Shown: positions 1-9,483 of the stretch, in pieces | How positions within the stretch are numbered: position 1 is the first letter of the stretch | Layout of the letters: every line of letters starts with the position of its first letter | Assembly: GCA_000802095.1 (NCBI GenBank) | Contig: JUEB01000029.1 | Span: 211,620-275,619, forward strand | Direction: 5' to 3' | From: Peptococcaceae bacterium BICA1-7 | Lineage (GTDB): Bacteria; Bacillota; Desulfotomaculia; Desulfotomaculales; Desulfocucumaceae | DNA length: 64,000 nt | The notes under the pieces: generated by a model | Told to the model about the DNA's origin: nothing | Seen by the model: the letters and a program-made list of their open reading frames with translations, nothing else | Database searches by the model: none | Position numbers and translations under genes: made by a program

Positions 1-922
1 AATTCCCTATACCGACAGGATGGACTATATGGCCGCCATGCTGATGAACTGGGGCTACGTTGCGGCAGTTGAGAAGCTGATGGATATAGAGGTTCCCGAA
101 AGGGCGGAATACGTAAGGGTAATTGTGGGAGAGCTCTCCAGGATTGCCAGCCATATGATTGCCACCGGGGCTTACGGCGGTGATATCGGGGCGCTGACAG
201 CGTTCACCTATACCTTCCGGGACAGGGAATATGTTCTTGACTTGCTGGAGATGGTATCGGGCTCACGCATGACCTTTAGCTACTTCCGCATTGGCGGGGT
301 GGCAGCGGACCTGCCTGAGGAGTTTTTCCCGGCCGTCAGAAAGTTTCTTGGTGAGCTGCCCGCTATGTGCGATGAGTATGACGGACTGATTACCGGAAAT
401 GAGATCTTCCAGGCCCGGACCAAGCAGGTGGGCATTATCACTCCGGAGATGGGCATTAATTATAGCCTGAGCGGTCCCACCTTAAGGGGCAGCGGGGTGA
501 ATTACGACCTGCGCAAGGTACGGCCGTACGGCATATATGACCGTTTTGACTTTGACGTTCCCCTGGGCCAGAACGGAGACTGCTTTGACCGGTTCCGTAT
601 CAGGATTGATGAGATGCGCCAGTGTAAGAGGATTATCGAGCAGGCCCTGGACCAGATACCCGAGGGGCCCATTATGGCCAAGGTGCCCAAGGTCATCAAA
701 CCTCCGGTGGGTGACGCCTACGCAGAGGTGGAAAGCTCCAAGGGCGTCTACGGTTGCTATGTGGTCAGTGACGGCAGCCCCAAGCCCTACCGGGTGCATT
801 TCCGCCGCCCCTCCTATATCAACCTGGGATACCTGGGCAAGCTGTGCGAGGGCTGGAAGATAGCCGACGTTATAGCCATCCTGGGGAGCATTGATATTGT
901 GCTGGGCGAAGTGGACTGTTAG
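1..922 (+). CDS. nuoD: NADH-quinone oxidoreductase subunit D (5' truncated)
   Basis: Subunit D of complex I, part of the hydrophilic arm that forms the quinone pocket with NuoB and NuoH. The reading frame is open from base 2 and reads [10 protein letters not shown], which matches the internal NuoD segment usually followed by the Y-M-A-A region. The first Met in the window is therefore internal and the true start lies upstream. About 306 residues are present of a family length near 370-400. The C-terminus, with its [10 protein letters not shown] motif, is typical and intact. It is followed 27 nt later by nuoH. Family assignment is secure; only the truncation limits it. Confidence 0.95.
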   Translation, partial: IPYTDRMDYMAAMLMNWGYVAAVEKLMDIEVPERAEYVRVIVGELSRIASHMIATGAYGGDIGALTAFTYTFRDREYVLDLLEMVSGSRMTFSYFRIGGVAADLPEEFFPAVRKFLGELPAMCDEYDGLITGNEIFQARTKQVGIITPEMGINYSLSGPTLRGSGVNYDLRKVRPYGIYDRFDFDVPLGQNGDCFDRFRIRIDEMRQCKRIIEQALDQIPEGPIMAKVPKVIKPPVGDAYAEVESSKGVYGCYVVSDGSPKPYRVHFRRPSYINLGYLGKLCEGWKIADVIAILGSIDIVLGEVDC

Positions 923-949
923 CGAAAACAGTAGTAGGGGAGAAGAGTT

Positions 950-2008
950 ATGGGTGAAAATATTTTTGTAGGTATTGCCACCTGGCTCAGAGGGCTTTTG
1001 AGCGGCGCCGGAGTGCCGGATATGTGGAATGACACCATCCTGCTTGTGGTCAAGCTGGTTGCCATTCTCCTGTTCATACTGGTCAACGCCCTCTGGCTGG
1101 TTTACATGGAGCGCCGGGTGTGCGCGTTCATGCAGTCCCGCCTGGGCCCCATTCACGTGGGACCAAAGGGACTATTTCAGACGGCTGCAGATATAGGAAA
1201 GCTCCTGGGCAAGGAAATTATCCTTCCCAAGGGCGCCGACCTGTTGGTATTTCTCCTCATGCCGGTGGTTATATTCATACCGCCCCTTCTTATCTTCGGG
1301 GTGCTTCCCTTTGGTAAGAATATGGTGGCCATTGACATGAACATCGGAGTGTTCTATCTCCTGGCCATAGCCTCGCTGTCCACCATCATTTTCTGGGCGG
1401 CTGGCTGGGCCTCCAACAACAAATACTCCCTGGTGGGCGGCATGCGCTCGGTGGCCCAGATGGTCAGCTACGAGCTGCCGCTGATATTGGCCCTTCTGGG
1501 AGTAATAATGATTACCGGAACCCTGAACCTGAACACTATTGTGGATTCCCAGAAGAGCATCTGGTTCGTGTTCACTCAGCCTATTGCCTTCCTGGTTTAT
1601 CTAATAGCCGGAATGGCCGAGACCAACCGGACCCCCTTCTGCCTTGTGGAAGGTGAGTCCGAGATTATCGCCGGTCCTTATACCGAGTATTCCGGAATGG
1701 GCTTCGCCATGTTCTTCCTGGCTGAGTATGCCAACGTTATGATAATTTCAGCCATGTGCACCGTAATGTTTCTGGGCGGCTGGCTGGCCCCCTTCGGGCT
1801 GGACTTCATACCGTCCTGGCTGTGGTTTTTCCTTAAAATGTACCTGATGATATTTGTCTTCATGTGGGTCCGCTGGACCTACCCGCGTATCCGGGTTGAC
1901 CAGTTGATGGGCTTTGGCTGGAAAGTTCTGGTGCCCCTGGCCCTGGCCAACATCTTCGTGACCGGAGTGGGCATGTATATATTCCGGGCGATAGGGTGGT
2001 GGAGCTAA
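950..2008 (+). CDS. nuoH: NADH-quinone oxidoreductase subunit H
   Basis: Membrane subunit of complex I (352 aa) that anchors the hydrophilic arm and lines the quinone entry. The sequence shows about eight hydrophobic helices, the M-E-R-R loop, the G-P-x-x-V-G-P-x-G-L-x-Q loop and the A-E-T-N-R-T-P-F loop followed by V-E-G-E-S-E. The position after P-F is Cys here; Asp is common in the family. The start ATG has a GGGGAGAAG ribosome binding site. It directly abuts nuoI, whose ATG follows the TAA without a gap, so the two are probably translationally coupled. Confidence 0.96.
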   Translation: MGENIFVGIATWLRGLLSGAGVPDMWNDTILLVVKLVAILLFILVNALWLVYMERRVCAFMQSRLGPIHVGPKGLFQTAADIGKLLGKEIILPKGADLLVFLLMPVVIFIPPLLIFGVLPFGKNMVAIDMNIGVFYLLAIASLSTIIFWAAGWASNNKYSLVGGMRSVAQMVSYELPLILALLGVIMITGTLNLNTIVDSQKSIWFVFTQPIAFLVYLIAGMAETNRTPFCLVEGESEIIAGPYTEYSGMGFAMFFLAEYANVMIISAMCTVMFLGGWLAPFGLDFIPSWLWFFLKMYLMIFVFMWVRWTYPRIRVDQLMGFGWKVLVPLALANIFVTGVGMYIFRAIGWWS

Positions 2009-2479
2009 ATGTTTGGACAAGGATTAATAAAGGGACTGCAGATTACCTGGGGAAGGATGTTCGACAAGAAGCAGACAGTCAAGTACCCATTTGAAAAAAT
2101 AGAAATGTTTCCCAGGTACCATGGACGCTTCGAGCTGGATGTAGACAAGTGTATAGCCTGCGGTCTTTGCGCCAACGCCTGCCCCAACAAGGTTATACAG
2201 CTTGAAAAGGAAAAAGTTGATAAAAAGCAATTTCTTACCAAGTATATAATGCGCATAGAGTACTGCCTTTTCTGCGGGCTGTGCGTGGAGGCGTGCAACA
2301 AGGACGCTTTGAAGTTCAGCAATATAATTGATATGAACCAGTATCGGCGCAGTTGGGTTCGCCTTACCCTGGTGGACCGGCCCGCCCCGGAACCGACCGA
2401 AACCCCTGAAGAGGAGACCCCGGCCAAGGAAGCCAAGAGTGAGGCAGCCGCCGGGCAGGCTCCCGGTAAGGAGGGTTGA
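2009..2479 (+). CDS. nuoI: NADH-quinone oxidoreductase subunit I (2x[4Fe-4S])
   Basis: Ferredoxin-like subunit of complex I (156 aa) holding two [4Fe-4S] clusters that carry electrons towards NuoB. Two binding motifs are visible: C-I-A-C-G-L-C-A-N-A-C-P near residues 48-59 and C-L-F-C-G-L-C-V-E-A-C near 87-97. The usual Pro after the last Cys of the second motif is Asn. The last 30 or so residues form a Pro/Glu/Ala-rich low-complexity tail that is not part of the fold. The gene abuts nuoH and is followed by a strong AAGGAGGG site for nuoJ inside its own last codons. Confidence 0.95.
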   Translation: MFGQGLIKGLQITWGRMFDKKQTVKYPFEKIEMFPRYHGRFELDVDKCIACGLCANACPNKVIQLEKEKVDKKQFLTKYIMRIEYCLFCGLCVEACNKDALKFSNIIDMNQYRRSWVRLTLVDRPAPEPTETPEEETPAKEAKSEAAAGQAPGKEG

Positions 2480-2486
2480 TAGACTG

Positions 2487-3023
2487 ATGGAACTTTTAGA
2501 CAGCATTAGCTGGGTAGCTGTAGCATTTCATACCCTGGCCGCCGTGGCGGTGATTTCCGCCCTGCTGGTGGTCTTTGTCAGAAACATTGTGCACGCCGTG
2601 CTTTGGCTGGCAGTGTTCTTTATCTCACTGGCCGGGGTGTTCCTGACCCTGAATGCCGAATTTATAGCCGCCATACAGGTTATCGTGTACGCCGGAGCCA
2701 TCTGTATAATGGTGGTTTTCGGTATAATGCTTATCCGCCGCTGGAATATGGGCGAAACCAACCTTTTCAATAGCCAGACGGTGGCAGCCGCCGGTGTGGT
2801 GGCTCTGGTCACCATGCTCAGCGCCTTCCTGTCCTTTAAGTCCGGCGTTGTAGAGCCTGCTGGAGATGTTCCCGTTAACCAGGTGGAAAGTATTGCCACG
2901 GCTCTGCTGACCAAGTATGTTATACCGTTTGAGGTGGCAGCTCTGCTTCTGCTGGTAGCACTGGTGGGCGCCATTTTCCTTGCCAAGGAGGTGAAGGCCG
3001 ATGACGCTGACTCTCACAGTTAG
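2487..3023 (+). CDS. nuoJ: NADH-quinone oxidoreductase subunit J
   Basis: Small membrane subunit of complex I (178 aa) with about five hydrophobic helices. The segment reading Q-V-I-V-Y-A-G-A-I-C-I-M-V-V-F, around residues 60-75, is the family hallmark at the pi-bulge helix TM3. An upstream in-frame ATG at 2439 overlaps nuoI, but the ATG at 2487 has an AAGGAGGG site 11 nt before it and gives the usual length, so it is preferred. The 3' end overlaps nuoK by 23 nt, which suggests coupled translation. Confidence 0.93.
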   Translation: MELLDSISWVAVAFHTLAAVAVISALLVVFVRNIVHAVLWLAVFFISLAGVFLTLNAEFIAAIQVIVYAGAICIMVVFGIMLIRRWNMGETNLFNSQTVAAAGVVALVTMLSAFLSFKSGVVEPAGDVPVNQVESIATALLTKYVIPFEVAALLLLVALVGAIFLAKEVKADDADSHS

Positions 3024-3324
3024 CCTGTATCATTACCTGATACTGTCGGCGGTCATTTTTGGCATAGGGTTGTTCGGAGTCCTGTCCAAGAAGAATGCCA
3101 TAGCGGTGCTGATCTGTATTGAGCTGATGCTCAACGCTATTAACATTAACCTGGTGGCATTCAACAAATACATGACCCCCGGCGACTTTGTCGGACAGCT
3201 TTTTGCCATATTCGTGATAACCGTAGCCGCGGCCGAGGTAGGGGTTGGTTTGGCCATTATCATTGCCATCTACCGCAACAAGCTGTCGGTAAACCTGGAT
3301 GATTTCGACTGGCTCAAGTGGTAG
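3001..3324 (+). CDS. nuoK: NADH-quinone oxidoreductase subunit K
   Basis: Three-helix membrane subunit of complex I (107 aa, usual family length about 100). The conserved membrane glutamate is visible in the second helix within L-I-C-I-E-L-M-L-N-A, part of the proton-translocating charged axis. It starts inside the end of nuoJ, with AAGGAGGTG about 7 nt upstream of the ATG. A 114-nt gap holding a small inverted repeat separates it from nuoL. Confidence 0.95.
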   Translation: MTLTLTVSLYHYLILSAVIFGIGLFGVLSKKNAIAVLICIELMLNAININLVAFNKYMTPGDFVGQLFAIFVITVAAAEVGVGLAIIIAIYRNKLSVNLDDFDWLKW

Positions 3325-3329
3325 AAAAG

Positions 3330-3397
3330 AGGCCGCCCAAAAAGCCCATCTGCTGTGTTGCGACTGCAGCTTGCATCTGGAGCTTTTTGAACAGCCT
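3330..3397. repeat. Short inverted-repeat element between nuoK and nuoL
   Basis: The left arm at 3330-3345 (AGGCCGCCCAAAAAGC) pairs with the right arm at 3382-3397 (GCTTTTTGAACAGCCT) at about 13 of 16 positions, leaving a 36-nt centre. It sits in the only sizeable gap inside the nuo operon. The arms and size look like a miniature dispersed intergenic element. Whether it is repeated elsewhere in the genome cannot be seen here. Confidence 0.5.
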
Positions 3398-3438
3398 TGA
3401 AGGTTCAACTTTCGATAGAAGGTAGGTGCTGAACTGAG

Positions 3439-5361
3439 ATGGTAGAATTTGCGTTGCACAACGCATGGCTGGTGCCGCTCCTCCCCGCCCTCTCCTTCGT
3501 TATAATTATTTTTCTGACGAAGCCCTGGCCAACGCTAAGCGGCCTGGTGACCGTGGGTGGTATGCTTACATCCTGCTTTTTTGCAAGCCTGGCGGCATAC
3601 GGAGTGTTCACCAATCATAAATATGCGGAGGAGCCCCTGGTCTACGCCACCCGCTGGTTTACCGCCGGCGAGTTGAATATAGACGTGGGGATACAGCTTG
3701 ATCCCACCTCGGCCATGATGATATTCATGGTTACCCTGGTGGCCTCGCTGATATTTATTTACGCCACAGGCTATATGAAGGGAGACCCCGGTTATTCGGT
3801 GTTCTTCTCTTATCTGGCTCTGTTCGGATCTTCCATGCTGCTGCTGGTGCTGTCCAGCAACCTGCTGCAGATGTTCGTGGCCTGGGAGCTGGTGGGACTT
3901 TGCTCCTACCTGTTGATCGGGTTTTACACGCATAAGATATCGGCCCGGGAGGCGGCCAAAAAGGCCTTCGTCACCTGCCGGGTGGCAGACTTCGGACTGC
4001 TGCTGGGAATACTTTCCCTGCAGATAATATTCGGTACACTAAACCTTACCGAGCTGGCCGAGAAGATTCATAATTTTGACCAGTACACCACCATAGGCAT
4101 GATGACACTGATGGCGGTGCTGGTGTTTATCGGCCCCATCGGAAAGTCAGGCCAGTTTCCGCTGCACGTGTGGCTTCCGGATGCCATGGAGGGCCCCACT
4201 CCGGTCAGCGCGCTGATCCACGCGGCCACCATGGTGGTTGCCGGGGTTTACCTGGTGGGCCGGATGATGTTCCTTTTCCACGAGGTCCCCTCGGCCATGG
4301 AGCTGGTCGCCATAACCGGGGCTTTTACGGCTATGTTTGCGGCGGCCATTGCCATTACCCAGCGTGAAATCAAGAGGATATTGGCTTACTCCACCGTCAG
4401 CCAGCTGGGCTATATGATGCTGGCCCTCGGTGTGGGCAGCCTTACAGCTTCAATGTTCCATCTGTGGACCCACGCCTTCTTCAAGGCTCTTATGTTCCTT
4501 GGAGCCGGCTCTGTGCTGCACGCACTGCACGATAGGGCAGATGTGTGGAAGATGGGCGGGCTGATCAAGAAAATGCCCATTACCGGCTACACCTTCATGG
4601 TGGGCTGCCTGGCCATTGCCGGGGTGCCGCCCTTCGCCGGTTTCTGGAGCAAGGATGAAATACTGCTGGCGGCCTTTGACAACGGTAACTATGTGCTGTT
4701 TACCATGGCCGCGATAACTGCCTTTATGACCGCCTTCTACATGTGGAGGCTGTTCTTCCTGGCCTTTATGGGCGAGGAGAAGGCCGAGAACCACCCCCAC
4801 GAGTCTCCCTGGAACATGACTGTGCCGCTGATTATTCTGGCCTTCTTTGCCACTGTCGGCGGGCTGGTGGGCACTCCCTGGGCGCCTGTTTGGGGCGAGT
4901 GGATTTTCTACGGGCACCCGCACCATGTGGAGCCCAATTATGTGATTATGATAGGGTCGGTGGTAATAGGCCTGGCCGGTATCTATCTGGCCTACACACT
5001 GTACCTGGCTGATAAGGAAAAGGCCCGGGCCCACGCCCTGGCGAAGCAGTTCAGCTTCCTGCACAGCCTGTCCTTTAACAAGTTCTATATTGACGAGATT
5101 TACCTGTGGTTCAACCACACCATCGTGGATGGATCGGCCAAGCTGTTCTACCTGTTCGATATTTACGTGGTAGATGGAATTCTGATAAACGGCCTGGCCG
5201 CATTCACAAGGCTTTCCGGTGAGGGCCTGAGGGTGGCTCAGACCGGCCGGCTGCAGAACTACGCCCTGGTATTCTTCCTTGGTGTTCTGGCCCTGGCTGT
5301 GGTGCTGGCCTTTACCGATCCTGCCACGGCATTCGGCCTGGTGACGGGAGGTGCTAAGTAA
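3439..5361 (+). CDS. nuoL: NADH-quinone oxidoreductase subunit L
   Basis: Large antiporter-like, proton-pumping membrane subunit of complex I (640 aa, the usual size). The hydrophobic multi-helix core contains the W-E-L-V-G-L-C-S-Y-L-L-I-G-F motif with its conserved helix-5 Glu. It also has the G-K-S-G-Q-F-P-L-H-V-W-L-P-D-A-M-E-G-P-T-P-V-S-A-L-I-H region in pieces, with its broken-helix Lys, and a long C-terminal part that would form the lateral helix. An ATG at 3439 is preceded by GAAGGTAGGTG. The stop TAA shares its last base with the nuoM ATG. Confidence 0.96.
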   Translation: MVEFALHNAWLVPLLPALSFVIIIFLTKPWPTLSGLVTVGGMLTSCFFASLAAYGVFTNHKYAEEPLVYATRWFTAGELNIDVGIQLDPTSAMMIFMVTLVASLIFIYATGYMKGDPGYSVFFSYLALFGSSMLLLVLSSNLLQMFVAWELVGLCSYLLIGFYTHKISAREAAKKAFVTCRVADFGLLLGILSLQIIFGTLNLTELAEKIHNFDQYTTIGMMTLMAVLVFIGPIGKSGQFPLHVWLPDAMEGPTPVSALIHAATMVVAGVYLVGRMMFLFHEVPSAMELVAITGAFTAMFAAAIAITQREIKRILAYSTVSQLGYMMLALGVGSLTASMFHLWTHAFFKALMFLGAGSVLHALHDRADVWKMGGLIKKMPITGYTFMVGCLAIAGVPPFAGFWSKDEILLAAFDNGNYVLFTMAAITAFMTAFYMWRLFFLAFMGEEKAENHPHESPWNMTVPLIILAFFATVGGLVGTPWAPVWGEWIFYGHPHHVEPNYVIMIGSVVIGLAGIYLAYTLYLADKEKARAHALAKQFSFLHSLSFNKFYIDEIYLWFNHTIVDGSAKLFYLFDIYVVDGILINGLAAFTRLSGEGLRVAQTGRLQNYALVFFLGVLALAVVLAFTDPATAFGLVTGGAK

Positions 5362-6878
5362 TGGACGGATTTCCCTTTCTGACGGCAATACTACTGGCGC
5401 CTGTGGCTGCGGCCCTGATCATGGTCTTTATCCCCAGGGACGAGGGCAAGCTTATCAAGTGCATCGCGGCTATGGGAACCTTCGTGTCGCTGGCGCTCTC
5501 TCTGTACGTGTATTTTAGTTACGACATGAGTATAGGCGGCCTGCAGTTTGTAGAGCAGATTCCCTGGATCAGGGACCTGGGAGTAAGCTGGTTCATGGCG
5601 GTTGACGGAATAAGCCTGCCCATGCTGCTGCTCACCAACCTGATCGGCTTTGCGGCGGTTTTTGCCTCCTGGAATGTGAACAACCGCCCCAGAGAGTTTT
5701 TCATTCTGTTCATGCTGCTGATAACCGGGGTTATGGGCACCTTTATAGCCCACGACCTGTTTATCTTCCTGTTGTTCTATGAAGTAGTGGTAATACCTAT
5801 CTACATCATGGTGATTATCTGGGGAAGCTCCAAGAGGGTCACCAAGGAGTATGCCGGCATGAAGCTGACCATCTACCTTCTGATAGGGTCCGCTTTCCTG
5901 CTGGTGGGTGTCATTGCCATGTTTATGAAGTCGGTGGGCATACTGGGTCATCCTGATATGAGCTTTACAGCCCTGGCCGAGGCCGGGAAGCAGCTAAGCG
6001 CCTTCGACCAGAAGTGGCTGTTCGGATTGATGCTCTTTGGGTTTGGCTCACTGATATCCATGTGGCCGTTCCACTCCTGGTCACCCGACGGCTACGCCGG
6101 CGCTCCTACCGCTGTATCCATGATTCACGCCGGTGTGCTTAAGAAAATAGGTGGTTACGGGCTGGTTAAAATTGCCCTGGTCTTCTTGCCCATAGGGGCC
6201 AAGTTCTGGGCCCCGGTTATGGCCGTGCTGGGTATCGCCGGTGTCACTTACGCTGCCTTCGGCGCCCTGGCACAGAAAGACTTAAAGTATATTGTGGGCT
6301 ATTCATCGGTCTCCCACATGGGCTACGTGATGCTGGCCATAGGATCCTTTAACCTTATAGGAATAAACGGCGCGGTGGCCAACATGTTCGGCCACGGCGT
6401 AATGGCGGCCCTGTTCTTCTCGACCATAGGCTTCATCTACGAGAAAACACACACCCGCTGGATTCCGGACATGGGCGGGCTGGCCAGACAGACCCCGAGA
6501 CTGGCAGTGGCCTTTATGCTGGCCGCCATGGCCTCACTGGGACTGCCCGGGCTGGTCACCTTCATCCCCGAGTTCACCATTTTCGTGGCTGCGTTCCAGG
6601 TGTACGGGGGCCTGGCGGTAATCGGTATCGCCGGCATTATCCTGACTGCGCTATATGTGCTCAGGGCCGGGGCCAACACACTGTTTGGGCCGCCCAGGGA
6701 CGAGTATAACCACCTTGAGGATATACGCGGCCCCGAGATGGTTCCGCTGGTGGTGCTGGGCACTGTCCTGGTAGTTGGCGGACTTCTGCCCTCCCTGCTG
6801 TTCGACATGATCAACAGTGGCGCCAAAGACATCATGACTCACGTAGAGGGCGTACTGAAGATTGGGGGGGTGTTATAA
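5361..6878 (+). CDS. nuoM: NADH-quinone oxidoreductase subunit M
   Basis: Antiporter-like proton-pumping subunit (505 aa). Visible hallmarks are the Y-E-V-V-V-I-P segment with the conserved helix-5 Glu and the W-P-F-H-S-W-S-P-D-G-Y-A-G-A-P-T-A-V-S segment, whose nearby K-K-I-G-G-Y-G-L region carries the pumping Lys. The ATG overlaps the nuoL stop by one base, so coupled translation is likely. It ends right before the nuoN ATG without a gap. Confidence 0.96.
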   Translation: MDGFPFLTAILLAPVAAALIMVFIPRDEGKLIKCIAAMGTFVSLALSLYVYFSYDMSIGGLQFVEQIPWIRDLGVSWFMAVDGISLPMLLLTNLIGFAAVFASWNVNNRPREFFILFMLLITGVMGTFIAHDLFIFLLFYEVVVIPIYIMVIIWGSSKRVTKEYAGMKLTIYLLIGSAFLLVGVIAMFMKSVGILGHPDMSFTALAEAGKQLSAFDQKWLFGLMLFGFGSLISMWPFHSWSPDGYAGAPTAVSMIHAGVLKKIGGYGLVKIALVFLPIGAKFWAPVMAVLGIAGVTYAAFGALAQKDLKYIVGYSSVSHMGYVMLAIGSFNLIGINGAVANMFGHGVMAALFFSTIGFIYEKTHTRWIPDMGGLARQTPRLAVAFMLAAMASLGLPGLVTFIPEFTIFVAAFQVYGGLAVIGIAGIILTALYVLRAGANTLFGPPRDEYNHLEDIRGPEMVPLVVLGTVLVVGGLLPSLLFDMINSGAKDIMTHVEGVLKIGGVL

Positions 6879-8312
6879 ATGCAACTCGATCTTTCGCTGA
6901 TTGTCCCTGAAATAACTGTTGCGGTGCTGGCAATGTCGGTGCTTATATTCGGCCTGATTATTCCGGCCGGATCCCGCCAGGGCCTGGGCTGGTTTACCGC
7001 TGTTACCCTGCTGGGTGTAATGGGGCTGGTTATAGCGGGCTGGGAAAACATGGGCTCTCTTTACGGGGGGCTGTATGTGGTTGACCAGTACTCGCAGTTC
7101 TTCAAAATAACCTTCCTGGTGGCCGCCTTCCTGGTGGTGCTGGGCTCCATGAGGTATGTCGACAAGCACCTGGGCGGGCAGAGCGAGTATTACAGCCTGA
7201 CTCTCTTTGCCACACTGGGCATGATGGTGATGACCTCGGCCGGGGACTTTATGACCATTTACCTTGGCCTTGAGCTGATGACCATTGCCTTCGTAATTCT
7301 GGTGTGCTTCCGCCGCCTTGAGTCCAAGTCTCTGGAGGCAGGCATGAAGTATGTGCTGCTGGCGGGTATGTCATCAGCAGTGCTGCTATACGGCTTAAGC
7401 CTGGTTTACGGTATGACAGGATCGGTGGTAGTGGCCGAGGTAGGCGGCAGGCTGGCTGAGGTGGGGGCCAACCCCCTGATGATGCTGGGACTGGTTATGC
7501 TGCTGGCCGGACTGGGCTTTAAGATATCAGCGGTGCCCTTCCACATGTGGTCACCTGATATTTACGAAGGAGCCCCTACTCCGGTAACCTCCTTCCTGGC
7601 AGTGGGCTCCAAGGCGGCATCCTTCGCGGTGCTGATCAGAATATTTATGGTGGGCATGCAGGGGGTCCCTCTCAACTGGGACTTGCTGCTGGCCCTGCTG
7701 GCTGCGGTCACCATTATAGTGGGCAACCTGGTGGCTATACCGCAGACCAATATAAAAAGGCTTTTAGCATTTTCCAGTGTCGCCCAGGCAGGCTACATCC
7801 TGGTGGGCATGGTGGCCCTGGACCCCGAGGGAGGGGTAAAGGGTATAATGTTCTATGGCTTCCTGTATGTGTTTGCCACACTGGGCGCCTTCACAGTGGC
7901 AGCTCACTTCTATAACAAGACCGGAAGCGACGAGATAAAGGACTATGCCGGGCTGGCCCAGCGCTCTCCCCTGATGGCCGCAGTTATGGTTGTAGCACTG
8001 CTGTCCATGGCGGGGATACCGCCCCTGGCAGGGTTCGTGGGTAAGTTCTACCTGTTTATGAATATAGTGGATAACTACCTGTGGCTGGCCTTTATAGGCC
8101 TGGTGATGAGCATGGTGTCGGTGTACTACTATCTGCGGGTGGCTCTGGTTATGTACAGAAACGAGCCTCTCGACGAGACACCCATAGCCGTCAGCGGCCC
8201 GGTTTCGGTAACACTTATTCTGACCATGGTGGTTACTGTATTCCTGGGGATCTATCCCGGACCTTTGTCCGAGATTGTAAACTCAGCCGCCCACTCGTTC
8301 TTCCTTCACTAA
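6879..8312 (+). CDS. nuoN: NADH-quinone oxidoreductase subunit N
   Basis: Third antiporter-like subunit (477 aa) and the last gene of the complex I operon. The sequence shows the L-G-L-E-L-M-T-I-A motif with the conserved Glu and the V-P-F-H-M-W-S-P-D-I-Y-E-G-A-P-T-P-V-T segment. The ATG abuts the nuoM stop. A perfect 12-bp hairpin with a T-run follows 18 nt after the stop, marking the operon end. Confidence 0.96.
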   Translation: MQLDLSLIVPEITVAVLAMSVLIFGLIIPAGSRQGLGWFTAVTLLGVMGLVIAGWENMGSLYGGLYVVDQYSQFFKITFLVAAFLVVLGSMRYVDKHLGGQSEYYSLTLFATLGMMVMTSAGDFMTIYLGLELMTIAFVILVCFRRLESKSLEAGMKYVLLAGMSSAVLLYGLSLVYGMTGSVVVAEVGGRLAEVGANPLMMLGLVMLLAGLGFKISAVPFHMWSPDIYEGAPTPVTSFLAVGSKAASFAVLIRIFMVGMQGVPLNWDLLLALLAAVTIIVGNLVAIPQTNIKRLLAFSSVAQAGYILVGMVALDPEGGVKGIMFYGFLYVFATLGAFTVAAHFYNKTGSDEIKDYAGLAQRSPLMAAVMVVALLSMAGIPPLAGFVGKFYLFMNIVDNYLWLAFIGLVMSMVSVYYYLRVALVMYRNEPLDETPIAVSGPVSVTLILTMVVTVFLGIYPGPLSEIVNSAAHSFFLH

Positions 8313-8330
8313 AGCGTTCAGGTTTACTGC

Positions 8331-8364
8331 AAAATACCCCCGTTCTAACGGGGGTATTTTTTTT
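8331..8364 (+). terminator. Rho-independent terminator of the nuo operon
   Basis: A perfect 12-bp stem (AAAATACCCCCG at 8331-8342 with its complement at 8349-8360) and a 6-nt loop run directly into eight T residues (8357-8364). Confidence 0.93.
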
Positions 8365-8593
8365 GAAATATAGCATTGCACAGTGGTCATATGTAAATAA
8401 ATATATACACTGCCATGTATTGCATTGTTTATAGTAGATCAACTGTAAGATATGGTATATGTTCATTTATAAAGTATTCTGTTGCTGGTATGTATATTGC
8501 AGAGTATGTTATAGCCTGTATTCTGACGTTAAAGTTTTTCAGCATTGGCTGTTATGGTATACTGAACTAAAATACTTATGCGGAGGAAAAAAA

Positions 8594-9463
8594 GTGGAAC
8601 ACAATATATATTCCGGTACCGCAGACTATCTGGTATCGGAGGATTTACGCAACGCTGTCAACATTGCCATAGCCCTGGGCAGGCCTCTTTTGATAAAGGG
8701 GGAGCCGGGCACCGGGAAGACCATGCTGGCCAAAAGCATAGCCCAGTCTCTGGATATGCCCTTTATTATCTGGAACATAAAATCCACCACCAAGGCCCAG
8801 GAGGGTCTGTATGTCTACGATACTGTGCAAAGGCTTTATGACAGCCAGTTCGGAGAGAGTGATGTATCGGATATAAAACGTTACATAAAGCTTGGCAGGC
8901 TGGGGGAGGCCTTTATTTCCGAAAGGCAGTCTGTTCTTTTAATTGACGAGGTGGATAAGGCCGACCTGGAATTTCCCAACGACCTGCTGTGGGAGCTGGA
9001 TATAATGAATTTTTATATCCCTGAAACAGGTGAAACCATAACAGCCAGGCAGAGGCCGGTGGTGGTGATCACCAGCAATGCGGAGAAAGAGCTGCCTGAC
9101 GCCTTTCTGCGGCGCTGCATATTCCATTATATTGCTTTCCCGGAAGAGGAAATGATGGCCAGTATAGTTAAGGTTCATTTTCCCAATCTTGAGTCGAATC
9201 TGCTGGCCGAGGCCATGAAAGCCTTTTACTGGGTCCGCTCACTGCCCGGCCTTTTGAAAAAGCCCAGCACCAGCGAGCTGCTGGACTGGGTCCAGGCCCT
9301 GTCGGTGGGAGGTATACACCCGGAGAAGATTGCAGCAGAGATTCCTTTCCTGGGCGTTATACTGAAGAAAAACCAGGATTTTGAGCAGGTGCTGAGAAGA
9401 ATACACTCTCCCGGAGGGGCCCAGAGGCAGACAGGGTGGACGGCCGGCAGGAAGTATGTTTAG
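8594..9463 (+). CDS. MoxR-family AAA+ ATPase
   Basis: Predicted cytosolic AAA+ ATPase (289 aa from the GTG) of the MoxR group, which act as chaperones that remodel or insert cofactors into partner complexes together with VWA proteins. Visible motifs are Walker A G-E-P-G-T-G-K-T, Walker B L-L-I-D-E-V-D-K-A, sensor 1 V-I-T-S-N and the arginine finger F-L-R-R-C. The GTG at 8594 is chosen because GGAGG lies 7 nt before it and homology-like sequence begins there; the open frame reaches further upstream (8459) without a ribosome site. A VWA gene follows after 260 nt. The client of this pair cannot be named. Confidence 0.85.
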   Translation: MEHNIYSGTADYLVSEDLRNAVNIAIALGRPLLIKGEPGTGKTMLAKSIAQSLDMPFIIWNIKSTTKAQEGLYVYDTVQRLYDSQFGESDVSDIKRYIKLGRLGEAFISERQSVLLIDEVDKADLEFPNDLLWELDIMNFYIPETGETITARQRPVVVITSNAEKELPDAFLRRCIFHYIAFPEEEMMASIVKVHFPNLESNLLAEAMKAFYWVRSLPGLLKKPSTSELLDWVQALSVGGIHPEKIAAEIPFLGVILKKNQDFEQVLRRIHSPGGAQRQTGWTAGRKYV

Positions 9464-9483
9464 CTCACAGGATCGGACTTTTT

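Noticed and set aside
482..1156. Minus-strand frame of 224 codons across nuoD and nuoH
   Set aside because: It runs opposite to two conserved genes, and its His/Gln/Gly-rich product looks random.
4450..5388. Long minus-strand frame (312 codons) inside nuoL
   Set aside because: It is antisense to a clear nuoL reading frame, has no family pattern and reflects GC-biased codons.
8459..8593. N-terminal extension of the AAA+ gene
   Set aside because: The extension is Cys/Tyr-rich with no ribosome site, whereas the GTG at 8594 has GGAGG in place.
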